Positions 21,841 through 31,524 of a stretch of DNA of 43,198 bases are shown one piece after another; the stretch's first letter is position 1, and every line of letters begins with the position of its first letter. This stretch comes from Ruminococcaceae bacterium OttesenSCG-928-O06 (GTDB taxonomy: Bacteria > Bacillota > Clostridia > Oscillospirales > Ruminococcaceae): the NCBI GenBank assembly GCA_030265505.1, contig JAJDGD010000006.1, positions 1-43,198 of the forward strand, read 5' to 3'. Both the position numbers and the translations under genes were made by a program. The notes under the pieces were generated by a model that saw only the letters and a list, made by a program, of their open reading frames with translations, did no database searches and had not been told where the DNA came from.

Positions 21841-22713
21841 TTACCGCTGGGTGGCCAGGAAGAACAGGGCCATGGTGCCCGGGCCGGAGTGGCTGCCGAT
21901 GACCGGCCCCACATAGTTGATGTAGATGTCCTTGGTGCCAAAGCGCTTTTTGATCTCCTTGGCAACAATCTCCGCCTCGTCGCGGCAGCCGCCGTGCGAG
22001 ATGAACACGGTTTGCCCTGCGGGCTCTATGGCGGTTTTCTCCATTTTGTCCACCAGGGCCATCAGGCTTTGGCGGCGGCCACGCACTTTGTCCATGGCAA
22101 TCAGGTGGCCCTCGTCGTCCACATGCAGCACGGGCTTTATGCTAAGCATGGTGCCAAATAGCGCCGCCGCGCCCGAAAGGCGGCCCCCCCGCTTCAAAAA
22201 GTTCAAATCATCCACGGTGAACCAGTGTGCCAACTTCAGCTTGTTTTCTTCCACCCAGGCGGCCACTTCGTCCAGGGTTTTGCCCTGCTTTTTCATTTGG
22301 GCGGCGTGCCACACCAAAAGCCCCTGCCCCAGGCTGGCGGCCAGGGTGTCTATCACAATCACGCGGGCGGTGGGGTACTGGGGGTCCAGTTCCTCGGCGG
22401 CAATGCGGGCAGAGTTCACGGTGCCCGAAAGGCCGGAGGAAAAGCCCAGGTACAAAATGTCTTTGCCGGCCTCCAGATGGCGGCGGAAAGCCTTGGTAAA
22501 ATCGTCGCTGTTCACCTGGCTGGTAGAGGCAGTGGCGCCCTTGCGCAAAGCGGCATAAACCTCGTCAAAACTAATGTCCCGGCCGTCGGGCCAGTTGACA
22601 TATTCCTTGCCACCCAAATTGAAAGTAAGGCACTCCACGTCAACGCCCAACTCCTCCAGCATCTCGGGGCCAAGGTCGGCGCAGGAATCGGTAAACAAGA
22701 TGTATTCGCTCAT
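21841..22713 (-). CDS. DegV-family fatty-acid-binding protein
   Basis: The ATG at 22713 follows GGGAGGATT. The 290 residues match DegV proteins end to end: 'ILFTDSCADLGPEMLEELGVDVECLTF', 'ATASTSQVNSDDFTKAF', 'LYLGFSSGLSGTVNSARIAAEEL', 'VIDTLAASLGQG', 'FTVDDLNFLKRGGRLSGAAALFGTMLSIKPVLHV', and a C-terminal 'GPVIGSHSGPGTMALFF'. DegV (FakB-like) proteins bind fatty acids and, in many Firmicutes, present them to a FakA kinase for phosphorylation. FakA is not in this window, so that role is inferred. Confidence 0.94.
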   Translation of the reverse strand: MSEYILFTDSCADLGPEMLEELGVDVECLTFNLGGKEYVNWPDGRDISFDEVYAALRKGATASTSQVNSDDFTKAFRRHLEAGKDILYLGFSSGLSGTVNSARIAAEELDPQYPTARVIVIDTLAASLGQGLLVWHAAQMKKQGKTLDEVAAWVEENKLKLAHWFTVDDLNFLKRGGRLSGAAALFGTMLSIKPVLHVDDEGHLIAMDKVRGRRQSLMALVDKMEKTAIEPAGQTVFISHGGCRDEAEIVAKEIKKRFGTKDIYINYVGPVIGSHSGPGTMALFFLATQR

Positions 22714-22770
22714 GGCAATCCTCCCGTGCCGGGCCAGCCCGGCAGATTTTTACGAAAGATGAACACCAGC

Positions 22771-22800
22771 AGTATAACACGCGCCGTGCCACAATGCCAA
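22771..22800 (-). promoter_or_regulatory. Promoter for the DegV-family gene
   Basis: On the minus strand, TTGGCA (22800-22795) and TATACT (22776-22771) are 18 bases apart, with a TGT extended -10. Confidence 0.55.
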
Positions 22801-22832
22801 CCCAAAAATGCGCGGCGGCGGCATTTTTGGGT
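22800..22832 (-). terminator. Terminator-like hairpin after rsmE
   Basis: A 12-base-pair stem (22800-22811 with 22821-22832) carries A-rich and T-rich stretches within the arms, about 65 bases past the rsmE stop codon and directly upstream of the DegV promoter. Confidence 0.6.
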
Positions 22833-22896
22833 GGAAAAAGAGGGAAAGCACGGAAAAGGCAGGAAAAACGGGGGCCAAGCCGGGGCGAATTTCCGT

Positions 22897-23628
22897 TTAT
22901 TCCAGGTTGCCGCTCAGCAGCATCACGGCGCAAAGCAGGGCGGCGGGGGCGGTTTCGCTACGCAAAATGCGGGGGCCAAAGTGTACCCATTGGCAGCCGG
23001 CGGCGCGGGCGGCGGCCGCCTCCTCGGGGGCAAAGCCACCCTCGGCCCCGGTGATGAGCGCCACGCTTTTGGGCACAGGGGCACCTGGGGCAAAAACCTC
23101 TCGCAGGCTTTGGCCCTCTTCCTCCCACGCGAACAGGGCCAGGGGCTGCGCGGCGGCTTTCTCCAGCATTTCGGCAAACGGCAGGGGCGCGTGCACCTGC
23201 GGCAGCATGCCCCGGCCGCACTGCTTGGCGGCCTCGGCGGCAATGCGGCCAAGGCGCGTGGTTTTTTCATCTATTTTTTTGGGTTTTACTACGGTATTTT
23301 TGCTGAAGAACGGCGTGATGGACGACGCGCCCAGCTCCACACTTTTTTGCACAGCAAGGTCCATTCTTTCGCCGCGGCTGTAGCCAAGGAACACCTCGGC
23401 CCAAAGCGAGGGTTCGGCCACACAGGGGCGGCTGCCCAGCACCCGCAGCACCACCGCCTGGGCGGTGATGGAGGTGATCTCGGCGTCGTAGTCGTGCCCG
23501 GCGCCGTCGCACAGGGTAAGGCGGGTGCCCGGCTGTGCCCGTAGCACGCGGTGCAGGTGGGCGGCGTCGCCCCCGGTGATGTGGGCGACATCCCCGGCGA
23601 TGTTTTGGGTAAAATACCGGTGGGCCAT
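22897..23628 (-). CDS. rsmE: 16S rRNA (uracil-1498-N3)-methyltransferase
   Basis: RsmE methylates U1498 of 16S rRNA in the decoding region. The ATG at 23628 follows TTTGGAGGATTT. The 243 residues have an N-terminal PUA-like domain ('HLHRVLRAQPGTRLTLCDGAGHDYDAEI') and a SPOUT knot domain with 'KSVELGASSITPFFSKNTVV', 'AAEAAKQCGRGMLPQVHAPLPF', 'LITGAEGGFAPEEA' and 'HFGPRILRSETAPAALL', the AdoMet-binding knot. It lies after prmA in the same direction, the usual prmA-rsmE pairing, although here with a 277-base gap. Confidence 0.96.
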   Translation of the reverse strand: MAHRYFTQNIAGDVAHITGGDAAHLHRVLRAQPGTRLTLCDGAGHDYDAEITSITAQAVVLRVLGSRPCVAEPSLWAEVFLGYSRGERMDLAVQKSVELGASSITPFFSKNTVVKPKKIDEKTTRLGRIAAEAAKQCGRGMLPQVHAPLPFAEMLEKAAAQPLALFAWEEEGQSLREVFAPGAPVPKSVALITGAEGGFAPEEAAAARAAGCQWVHFGPRILRSETAPAALLCAVMLLSGNLE

Positions 23629-23905
23629 AAATCCTCCAAAAATACAGAAAAATAGATAATAAAAAGGTTTGCGCTACAGGCGGCCCCGCCTATGTGTCTT
23701 TGGTGTGTATCCTGCCGGGGGGGCCGGTGTTTGCCTGCCATGGCCCGGCCGTGCAAAGGTGCACCTTTGCATATCTCCTTGCCTTGTTGGCAAACAAATG
23801 CGGGAAAATGGGGTTTTACCGCCGGGTTATTGCAAGAAAAACGCTTGCCTTTTTGCAGGCAATACAAGGGCAAAAGCGCGGCACTCTTTTGCAGGGAATC
23901 CCTGC
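23629..23905 (-). other. 277-base palindrome-rich gap between prmA and rsmE
   Basis: No gene is seen. The gap holds a perfect 20-base palindrome at 23752-23771 (half-site TGCAAAGGTG), a 15-base palindrome GCAGGGA-A-TCCCTGC at 23891-23905 directly after the prmA stop codon, and further small stems (TTGCCT/AGGCAA around 23848-23863). None has a classical T-tract. The rsmE promoter presumably lies in the AT-rich end near 23640-23670. Confidence 0.5.
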
Positions 23906-24832
23906 TTAGCCCCCGGGTGCTGTGGCCCAAAAGGCTACCCAGCCACGGCGGCGGCAGGTTTTTTGCACGGCAAGGCCGGCGGCGGCCAGTGCCGCGGCGG
24001 TTTCTTCCTCGCGGGTGTCTATAATGCCGCTGGCGATGAAGTACCCCCCCGGCGAAAGCAGGGCGGGCACGGCGGGCGCCAGGCGAATGATGGCGTCGGC
24101 AATGATGTTGGCCGTGATGATGTGATAGGGGCCTTTGGCAAGGCGGGCCAGGTCCCCCGCTTTGGCGGTGAAGCGGGCGGTCACGCCGTTCAGCTGGGCA
24201 TTTTCCGTGGCGGTGCGCACGGCCATGGGGTCTATGTCTATACCCAGGGCACTTTTTGCCCCCAACAGCAGGGCCGCCACCGCCAAAATGCCGCTGCCGC
24301 AGCCCACATCCAGCACGTCTTCATCGCTGCGCACCAGTTCGTCCAGTGCCTCCAGGCACAAAGCGGTGGTCTCGTGCGTGCCGGTGCCAAAGGCCATGCC
24401 GGGGTCCAGCCGCAGCACGGTGCGCCCGGCACCGGTGTAGGGCTCCCAGCTGGGGGCCACGGCCAGGCGGCGGCCAATCTCCAGCGGGTGGTAGTATTGC
24501 TTCCAGCTGTTTTCCCAGTCCTCCTGGCGGATGCCGTGGCTCTTGAGCGTATGTGCCACCCCGGCGGCCAACAGGCGGGCCCGCAGCGCCTCCAAAGCGG
24601 CGGCGGGGTTTTCCTCGCGGCTTACATACAGGTGAATGCGTATTTCGTCCCGCGGTTTCTGCAGCAGGTCTTCGTCGATGAGGTCCACATGGGCGATGGT
24701 GCGCACCCCTTCTTCCAGGTCGGCGTAGTCCTCGATATAGAGGCCTGCGTCGGAAAAAGCCGTGGCAACGTCTTGGGCGGCCTGGGCGCTGTGGCGGGGG
24801 GCGGTGATGGTGAACTCGGTCCAGTCATACAT
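23906..24832 (-). CDS. prmA: Ribosomal protein L11 methyltransferase
   Basis: PrmA trimethylates L11 with AdoMet. The ATG at 24832 gives the typical opening MYDWTEFTI; a much longer upstream frame is not homologous. The 308 residues contain the N-terminal L11-binding region ('VDLIDEDLL', 'QEDWENSWKQYYHPLEIG') and a Rossmann methyltransferase core: 'LRLDPGMAFGTGTHETTALCLEAL', 'VLDVGCGSGILAVAALLLGA' (AdoMet motif I), 'GIDIDPMAV' and 'HIITANIIADAII' (motif IV NI). All key motifs are intact. It precedes rsmE and is divergent from the Dabb gene. Confidence 0.96.
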   Translation of the reverse strand: MYDWTEFTITAPRHSAQAAQDVATAFSDAGLYIEDYADLEEGVRTIAHVDLIDEDLLQKPRDEIRIHLYVSREENPAAALEALRARLLAAGVAHTLKSHGIRQEDWENSWKQYYHPLEIGRRLAVAPSWEPYTGAGRTVLRLDPGMAFGTGTHETTALCLEALDELVRSDEDVLDVGCGSGILAVAALLLGAKSALGIDIDPMAVRTATENAQLNGVTARFTAKAGDLARLAKGPYHIITANIIADAIIRLAPAVPALLSPGGYFIASGIIDTREEETAAALAAAGLAVQKTCRRRGWVAFWATAPGG

Positions 24833-24872
24833 AAGCGGGCCGCCTTTCGGGCACGGGCTGCGTGCCGGCACC

Positions 24873-24881
24873 ATTGTACCA
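24873..24881 (-). promoter_or_regulatory. Extended -10 promoter for prmA
   Basis: On the minus strand, TGG-TACAAT lies about 40 bases before the ATG, with a small GCACG/CGTGC hairpin (24851-24865) in the leader. Confidence 0.4.
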
Positions 24882-24914
24882 CAGATTTCCCGGGCAAAAA
24901 AGCCCGTGGCGAAG

Positions 24915-24943
24915 TGTGACGCAGCAGGGCAGTGTGATATACT
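24915..24943 (+). promoter_or_regulatory. Promoter for the Dabb-family gene
   Basis: TGTGAC at 24915-24920 and TATACT at 24938-24943 are 17 bases apart, with a TGA extended -10, 46 bases before the ATG. Confidence 0.5.
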
Positions 24944-24989
24944 AAAGAAAACCGCCGCCCGGGCGGAAATGCAAAAAGGAGGATGCGGT

Positions 24990-25289
24990 ATGGTGCGGCA
25001 CATAGTGGCCTGGAACCACAAAGAAGGGGACCAGCAGCAAAGGCAGGAGGTGGCGTTGCGCATTAAGCAGGGGCTAGAAGGCCTTGCCGCCGAGGTGCCG
25101 GGCGTGGTGGAGATACGGGTGGAGACGGCGCTTTTGCCCACCAGCACCCATGCCCTGCTGCTAAACAGCACTTTTGAAAACGAAGAAGCCTTGGCGGCTT
25201 ACCAGCAGCACCCGGCCCACAAACAGGTGGGCGCTTTGATAAAAGAGACCATGCACCAGCGTGTGTGTGTGGACTACCATGTGGACTGA
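24990..25289 (+). CDS. Dabb-family (stress-responsive A/B barrel) protein
   Basis: The ATG at 24990 follows AAAAAGGAGG. The 99 residues match the Dabb domain: 'MVRHIVAWNHKEGD', 'LEGLAAEVPGVVEIRVETALLPTSTHALLLNSTFENEEALAAYQQHPAHKQVG' and the ending 'CVDYHVD'. These proteins form dimeric ferredoxin-like alpha/beta barrels. Most are of unknown function, some are enzymes of polyketide cyclisation and some are stress-induced. It is a single-gene unit with its own promoter and a bidirectional terminator shared with enolase. Confidence 0.9.
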   Translation: MVRHIVAWNHKEGDQQQRQEVALRIKQGLEGLAAEVPGVVEIRVETALLPTSTHALLLNSTFENEEALAAYQQHPAHKQVGALIKETMHQRVCVDYHVD

Positions 25290-25448
25290 GCGTTTGGTGT
25301 TTTGTGCGTCTCTGCGACGCGCACCGAAGGCGCGGGGGTTGGGCCTTGCCCGGTGGCCTGCCGCATGTTGTTCTAGACTTCCCTGAGATAGAGAAAAGGG
25401 TAGAAGCGGTGTGCAGCAGGATACGGGAAATAAGCCAGCCGTAAAAAC

Positions 25449-25482
25449 AAGCCGCAGCAAAAGCTGCGGCTTATTTATTTTG
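25449..25482 (+). terminator. Bidirectional terminator between the Dabb gene and eno
   Basis: A perfect ten-base-pair stem (25449-25458 with 25463-25472) with an AAAA loop is followed by ATTTATTTTG on the plus strand and GTTTTTAC on the minus strand. Confidence 0.85.
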
Positions 25483-25516
25483 ATTTTTCGGGATTTTTTA
25501 TTGACGAAGATGCGCC

Positions 25517-27064
<1,548 letters not shown>

Positions 27065-27069
27065 TTAAA

Positions 27070-27098
27070 TTGACAATTTGTACAGATTGGTATAGTAT
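27070..27098 (+). promoter_or_regulatory. Promoter for the opp operon
   Basis: A perfect TTGACA at 27070-27075 and TAGTAT at 27093-27098 are 17 bases apart. The leader to the oppB start is about 135 bases and contains no recognised riboswitch. It fires away from the eno promoter. Confidence 0.7.
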
Positions 27099-27239
27099 TT
27101 GAAGATAGTCCCACAATTCCCGACCAAGGGACTACTGTTTTCCGCAGGAGGACAGTTTTGCCTCTTCGCCCGTTTTCACCGCTGGGCGGGCGGCCAGAAA
27201 AACCACACAGGGAAGACTATACAGGGAAGAAGTGATGGC

Positions 27240-28181
27240 ATGATAAAATACATCATAAAGCGGGTGGTGATGGGCCTTGTTGCGCTGTTTGTGGTGTCTA
27301 TCCTCACCTTTTTCCTGATGAACCTGGTGCCGGGCGGCCCCTTCATGAGTGAGAAGCCCCCCTCGCCCGCGGTGCAGGCCATGATGGAGGAAAAATACGG
27401 GCTGAACAAGCCCTTGACAGAGCAATACGTCACCTGGCTGACGGATCTTTTGAAAGGGGACTTCGGGGTCTCCTACCGCATGCAGAAAAACCGGCCGGTG
27501 CTTACTATTATAAAGGAGATGTTCCCCACCAGCGCCAAGGTGGGTGCCATTGCCATGGGCTGGGCCATTGTGGCGGGCATAGCGCTGGGCTGTGTGGCAG
27601 CCTATAAACGAGGGAAACTGACGGACAGCATCCTACGGGTGGTCACTACCTCGGGGGTGGCGCTGCCTACCTTTGTAACGGCCAGTATATTGCTGGTGGT
27701 GTTTGCCGGCGGGGTGTGGAACATCCTGCCCAGCATTGTGGGCACCTCCAGCAGCTGGAAGGCGTATATCCTGCCCTGTTTCACCCTGGGGCTGAACCCC
27801 ATGTGCAACATCGCCCGCTATACCCGCAGCGCCATGCTGGACTCTTTGGGGCAAGACTACATACGCACGGCCTACGCCAAGGGCCTGGCCACCCCGTTCA
27901 TCATTTTCAAGCACGCCTTGCGCAACGCGCTAATTCCCGTGGTGTCCTATGTAGGGCCGTTAATCGCGGGCATCCTCTCCGGCGGGTTTGTGGTGGAAAC
28001 GGTGTTCAACGTGCCGGGGCTGGGCCGCTACTTCGTGCAAAGCATCAACAACCGCGACTACCCCATCATCATGGGTACCACCATCTTTCTGTCGGCCTTT
28101 GTGATTGCCATGAACCTGATTGTAGACATTTTGTACCGGGTGATAGACCCGAGGATAGACCTTTCCAAGGGGGTGGAGTAA
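27240..28181 (+). CDS. oppB: Peptide ABC transporter permease (OppB/DppB type)
   Basis: One of two permeases of an oligopeptide importer. The ATG at 27240 gives MIKYIIKRVVMGLVALFVVSILTF, the usual first membrane helix. There is only a weak ribosome site (AAGAAG). The 313 residues contain six predicted membrane helices, the OppB N-terminal signature 'LVPGGPF', and the coupling EAA-like loop 'DYIRTAYAKGLATPFIIFKHALRNALIPV'. It is the first gene of oppB-oppC-oppD-oppF. Family membership is clear; the peptide or other substrate specificity cannot be told, so Dpp or App naming would be equally valid. Confidence 0.94.
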   Translation: MIKYIIKRVVMGLVALFVVSILTFFLMNLVPGGPFMSEKPPSPAVQAMMEEKYGLNKPLTEQYVTWLTDLLKGDFGVSYRMQKNRPVLTIIKEMFPTSAKVGAIAMGWAIVAGIALGCVAAYKRGKLTDSILRVVTTSGVALPTFVTASILLVVFAGGVWNILPSIVGTSSSWKAYILPCFTLGLNPMCNIARYTRSAMLDSLGQDYIRTAYAKGLATPFIIFKHALRNALIPVVSYVGPLIAGILSGGFVVETVFNVPGLGRYFVQSINNRDYPIIMGTTIFLSAFVIAMNLIVDILYRVIDPRIDLSKGVE

Positions 28182-29288
28182 ATGGCTGAACTAAAAAAAC
28201 CGCCCATGGGCAGCCTGCAGATGGACAGCGACAAGGTGGACCAGCTGATAGAGATTGCAACGCTGAGCCCTGCCGACTTTGCCCCCTCTACCGAGGAGGA
28301 AAAAGAGCACTTCATCCAACCGCAGAAAAGCATAGGCTACTGGCAGGACGCCTGGCGCCGGCTGAAAAAGAACCGGGTGTCCATGGTGGCGCTGGGCATT
28401 TTGATACTGATTATGCTGTTTGCTTTTGTGGGGCCCATGGTGCTGCCATATAAGTACGACCAACAGATACGCACCAGCCTGAACCTGGCGCCCATGCAGT
28501 ATAGTGAGGCCGAGCAGACCGCCCGTGCCGCCGGGGAAAGCGTGTTCCCGCACATCTTTGGCACAGACACCCACGGCCGAGACATTTTGGCCCGTACCAT
28601 GATGGGCACGCGGGTGTCCATGTCCATTGGGGTGATGGCGGCGCTGCTGGTGTTGGTCATCGGCAGCATATATGGCTCCATCAGCGGTTATTTTGGCGGC
28701 ATGGTGGACAATATCATGATGCGCATCGTGGAGGTCATCTACTCTGTGCCCGAGGTGCTGGTGGTGCTGCTTTTGTCCATCAGCCTGCGCCCCTGGCTGG
28801 AGAATTTCTTGAACACGAACACGAACAGCGCTTTTGCGCAGCCCATCCGGGTGTTGGGCTCGTCCATCATTGCCATTTTCATTTCGTTTGCGCTATTGTA
28901 CTGGGTAACCATGGCGCGCATTATACGCGGGCAGGTGCTGCAGCTGAAAGAGCAAGAGTATGTTACCGCCGCCAGGGCCCTGGGGGCCTCCAGCGGGCGC
29001 ATCATCAAAAAACACCTGCTGCCCAACTGCATCGGCTCCATGATAGCCGCCACCTGCCTGCAGATTCCCTCGGCCATCTTTTTGGAGAGTTTCCTCTCTT
29101 TTTTGGGGGTGGGCGTGCAGGCGCCGCTTACCAGCTTGGGCTCCATGTGTAGCGACGCGCTGGGCGGCATGTACACCTACACCTACCGCCTCATCATCCC
29201 GGCCATCATTTTGGGTATCATGCTGCTTTCCTTCAACCTGTTCGGCGACGGCCTGCGAGACGCGCTGGACCCGCGGCTGAAAAAGTGA
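28182..29288 (+). CDS. oppC: Peptide ABC transporter permease (OppC/DppC type)
   Basis: The ATG at 28182 directly follows the stop codon of oppB, so the two are tightly coupled. The 368 residues start with an unusually long, acidic cytoplasmic N-terminus (about 60 residues). The OppC N-terminal segment ('YWQDAWRRLKKNRVSMVALGILILIMLFAFVGP') and the permease core with 'FGTDTHGRDILARTMMGTRVSM' and the coupling loop 'EYVTAARALGASSGRIIKKHLLPN' follow. It pairs with OppB to form the channel. Confidence 0.95.
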   Translation: MAELKKPPMGSLQMDSDKVDQLIEIATLSPADFAPSTEEEKEHFIQPQKSIGYWQDAWRRLKKNRVSMVALGILILIMLFAFVGPMVLPYKYDQQIRTSLNLAPMQYSEAEQTARAAGESVFPHIFGTDTHGRDILARTMMGTRVSMSIGVMAALLVLVIGSIYGSISGYFGGMVDNIMMRIVEVIYSVPEVLVVLLLSISLRPWLENFLNTNTNSAFAQPIRVLGSSIIAIFISFALLYWVTMARIIRGQVLQLKEQEYVTAARALGASSGRIIKKHLLPNCIGSMIAATCLQIPSAIFLESFLSFLGVGVQAPLTSLGSMCSDALGGMYTYTYRLIIPAIILGIMLLSFNLFGDGLRDALDPRLKK

Positions 29289-29301
29289 GGGGGGCAAAAA
29301 C

Positions 29302-30309
29302 ATGAGTGAGAAAAACGGAGACCTGCTGTTGCAGGTGGAAGACTTGAAGGTGTCCTTCTTCACGCCGGCGGGCGAGGTGAAGGCCGTGGGGGGCATTTCG
29401 TACCAGCTGCACCACGGCGAAGTAATGGGCATTGTGGGCGAGAGCGGCAGCGGCAAAAGCGTGGAAGCCTATTCTATCATGGGCCTGCTGCAAAGCCCGG
29501 GCCGGGTGGTGGGTGGTTCCATCACGCTTTCCGGCGAGGACGTGCTGGCCTACGACAAGCACCAGATGCGGGAGTTGCGCGGCGGCAAGGTGAGCATGAT
29601 CTTCCAGAACCCGATGACCAGCCTGAACCCTGTGTATACCGTGGGCAACCAAATTGTGGAGGCGCTGACCACCCACAAAAAGGTGCCCCGCGAGGAGGCC
29701 CGCCGCCGGGGCCTGGAAATGCTGGAGCTGGTGGGCATAAACAACCCGGAAAAACGCATGAAGCAGTACCCGCACGAGCTGAGCGGCGGCATGCGCCAGC
29801 GCATTATGATAGCCCTGGCGCTGATATGCGAGCCGGATTTGTTGATTGCGGACGAGCCCACCACCGCGCTGGACGTTACCATCCAGGCGCAAATTCTGGA
29901 ACTGATGAAGGATATCCAGAAGAAAACGCACATGGCCATCATTTTTATTACCCACAACCTGGGCGTGGTGGCCGATATATGTGACCGCGTGAGCGTGATG
30001 TACGCCGGCCGCATTGTAGAGACCGGCACCGTGGACGAAATTTTTTACACCCCCACCCACCCGTATACCCTGGGGCTTTTGCGCAGCATGCCCCGGGTGG
30101 ATGCTGAGAGCTACGAGCGCCTGATTCCCATACAGGGCACCCCGGTGGACATGCTGAACCCGCCCGAGGGCTGCCCATTTGCGCCGCGGTGCGAGCATGC
30201 CATGAAGATATGCCTGAACCAATACCCGCCGGCCACCCAGCTGGGCGAGGGGCATATGGTGAACTGCTGGCTGATGCAAAAAGACCAAGTGCTGGAAAAG
30301 GAGGCGTGA
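29302..30309 (+). CDS. oppD: Peptide ABC transporter ATP-binding protein (OppD type)
   Basis: The ATG at 29302 follows GAGGGGGG. The 335-residue ATPase has Walker A GESGSGKS (46-53), the signature 'ELSGGMRQRIMIALAL', Walker B 'LLIADEPTTALDVT', the switch His in 'FITHNLG' and the C-terminal oligopeptide-transporter extension with the Cys pattern 'GCPFAPRCEHAMKIC' that in related proteins binds an iron-sulfur cluster. It works with OppF to energise import. Confidence 0.96.
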   Translation: MSEKNGDLLLQVEDLKVSFFTPAGEVKAVGGISYQLHHGEVMGIVGESGSGKSVEAYSIMGLLQSPGRVVGGSITLSGEDVLAYDKHQMRELRGGKVSMIFQNPMTSLNPVYTVGNQIVEALTTHKKVPREEARRRGLEMLELVGINNPEKRMKQYPHELSGGMRQRIMIALALICEPDLLIADEPTTALDVTIQAQILELMKDIQKKTHMAIIFITHNLGVVADICDRVSVMYAGRIVETGTVDEIFYTPTHPYTLGLLRSMPRVDAESYERLIPIQGTPVDMLNPPEGCPFAPRCEHAMKICLNQYPPATQLGEGHMVNCWLMQKDQVLEKEA

Positions 30310-30312
30310 GGG

Positions 30313-31314
30313 ATGAACGAAGCGAATGCCTCCCCCACAACCACGGCGCCTGGCGATGGCAACGTGCTGGTGGAGATACAGAACCTGAAGAAATACTTCC
30401 CCGTAAAAGGGGGCAAGGGCGAGGGCCGCTATGTGCGGGCCGTAGAGGACGTGTCCTTCCAGATACACGAGGGGGAGACCCTGGGCCTTGTGGGCGAGAG
30501 CGGCTGCGGGAAAACCACGCTGGGGCGCACCATCATCCGATTGTATGACCCCACCGAGGGCCGCATTTTTTACCGGGGCCAGGACATTACCACGGCCAAA
30601 ATGCTGCCCTACCGCCGCAAGATGCAGATCATCTTCCAGGACCCCGCCGCCAGCCTGGACCCCCGCATGACCGTGGGGGAGATTGTGGGCGAGGCGCTGG
30701 ACATCCACGGGCTGACGGACACAAAGCAGGACCGCAAGGACCGCATTGCCGAACTGCTGAGCCAGGTGGGCCTGAACAGCGAGCAAGCCAACCGCTACCC
30801 ACACGAATTTTCCGGCGGGCAGCAGCAGCGCATCGGCATTGCGCGGGCCCTGGCCGTACAGCCGGAGTTTATTGTGTGCGACGAGCCCATTTCGGCGCTG
30901 GACGTGTCTATCCAAAGCCAGATTGTGAACATGCTGGAGGACATGCAGGCCGAGCTGAAGCTGACCTACCTCTTCATTGCGCACGACATCAGCGTGGTGC
31001 GGCATATCTCCAACCGCATTGGCGTGATGTACCTGGGCAAGCTGGTGGAGCTGACGGAAAGCTATGAGCTGAACCGCAACCCCTTGCACCCGTACACGCA
31101 AACCCTGCTTTCGGCCGTGCCTATACCCGACCCGCAGAAAAGCCGGGAGAAGCACCGCATGATTTTGGAGGGGGACATCCCCAGCCCCATCAACCCGCCA
31201 ACGGGCTGCCGCTTCCACACCAGGTGTCCCTATGCTATGGAGCGTTGCAAAACCGAGGACCCACCCTTTTTGGAGCATGCGCCCGGCCACTTTGCGGCTT
31301 GCCATCTGCTGTAG
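30313..31314 (+). CDS. oppF: Peptide ABC transporter ATP-binding protein (OppF type)
   Basis: The ATG at 30313 begins three bases after the oppD stop, and its ribosome site (GGAGG) lies inside the end of oppD. The 333 residues carry Walker A GESGCGKT (61-68), '[19 protein letters not shown]', the signature '[15 protein letters not shown]', Walker B '[14 protein letters not shown]' and 'FIAHDISVV', plus the C-terminal '[15 protein letters not shown]'. A Thr/Pro-rich stretch of about 15 residues precedes the ATPase domain. A weak terminator-like stem (AAACCGG/CCGGGTTT around 31350-31373) follows. Confidence 0.96.
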   Translation: MNEANASPTTTAPGDGNVLVEIQNLKKYFPVKGGKGEGRYVRAVEDVSFQIHEGETLGLVGESGCGKTTLGRTIIRLYDPTEGRIFYRGQDITTAKMLPYRRKMQIIFQDPAASLDPRMTVGEIVGEALDIHGLTDTKQDRKDRIAELLSQVGLNSEQANRYPHEFSGGQQQRIGIARALAVQPEFIVCDEPISALDVSIQSQIVNMLEDMQAELKLTYLFIAHDISVVRHISNRIGVMYLGKLVELTESYELNRNPLHPYTQTLLSAVPIPDPQKSREKHRMILEGDIPSPINPPTGCRFHTRCPYAMERCKTEDPPFLEHAPGHFAACHLL

Positions 31315-31398
31315 AAAAAATGCGGGGAAAATGCCCCGGAAAATGCCCGAAAAACCGGTGCGCCGGGTTTTGTAGCCGTTTTGTTACGGGCAAAAGCC

Positions 31399-31427
31399 TT
31401 TACACCCCCCGGGGCCTGTGGTATAAT
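31399..31427 (+). promoter_or_regulatory. Separate promoter for oppA
   Basis: TTTACA at 31399-31404 and TATAAT at 31422-31427 are 17 bases apart, with a TGG extended -10. It allows the binding protein to be made in excess over the membrane parts. Confidence 0.7.
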
Positions 31428-31456
31428 TTGGCTTATTCCCGTGCATGATTCACGTC

Positions 31457-31490
31457 CAAGTGTATCCGCGTGGCGGGCAACCGCCACTTG
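31457..31490 (+). promoter_or_regulatory. oppA leader with competing stem-loops
   Basis: GTGGCGG (31470-31476) and CCGCCAC (31481-31487) form a seven-base-pair stem with a GCAA tetraloop. CAAGTG (31457-31462) can instead pair with CACTTG (31485-31490), using the same descending bases. The ribosome site lies about 20 bases further on. This may be a regulatory switch or just a stabilising 5' structure. Confidence 0.4.
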
Positions 31491-31524
31491 AATAGACGGA
31501 AAAATCAGAATGAGGAGAGTAGTT

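Noticed and set aside
27099-27239. Riboswitch in the opp leader
   Set aside because: The 135-base leader has no recognisable conserved core or terminator/antiterminator pair.
29233-31305. Long antisense open frame (about 690 codons) over oppD and oppF
   Set aside because: It mirrors two well-defined ABC ATPases. The composition is that of codon-position bias on the opposite strand, and no ribosome site is present.
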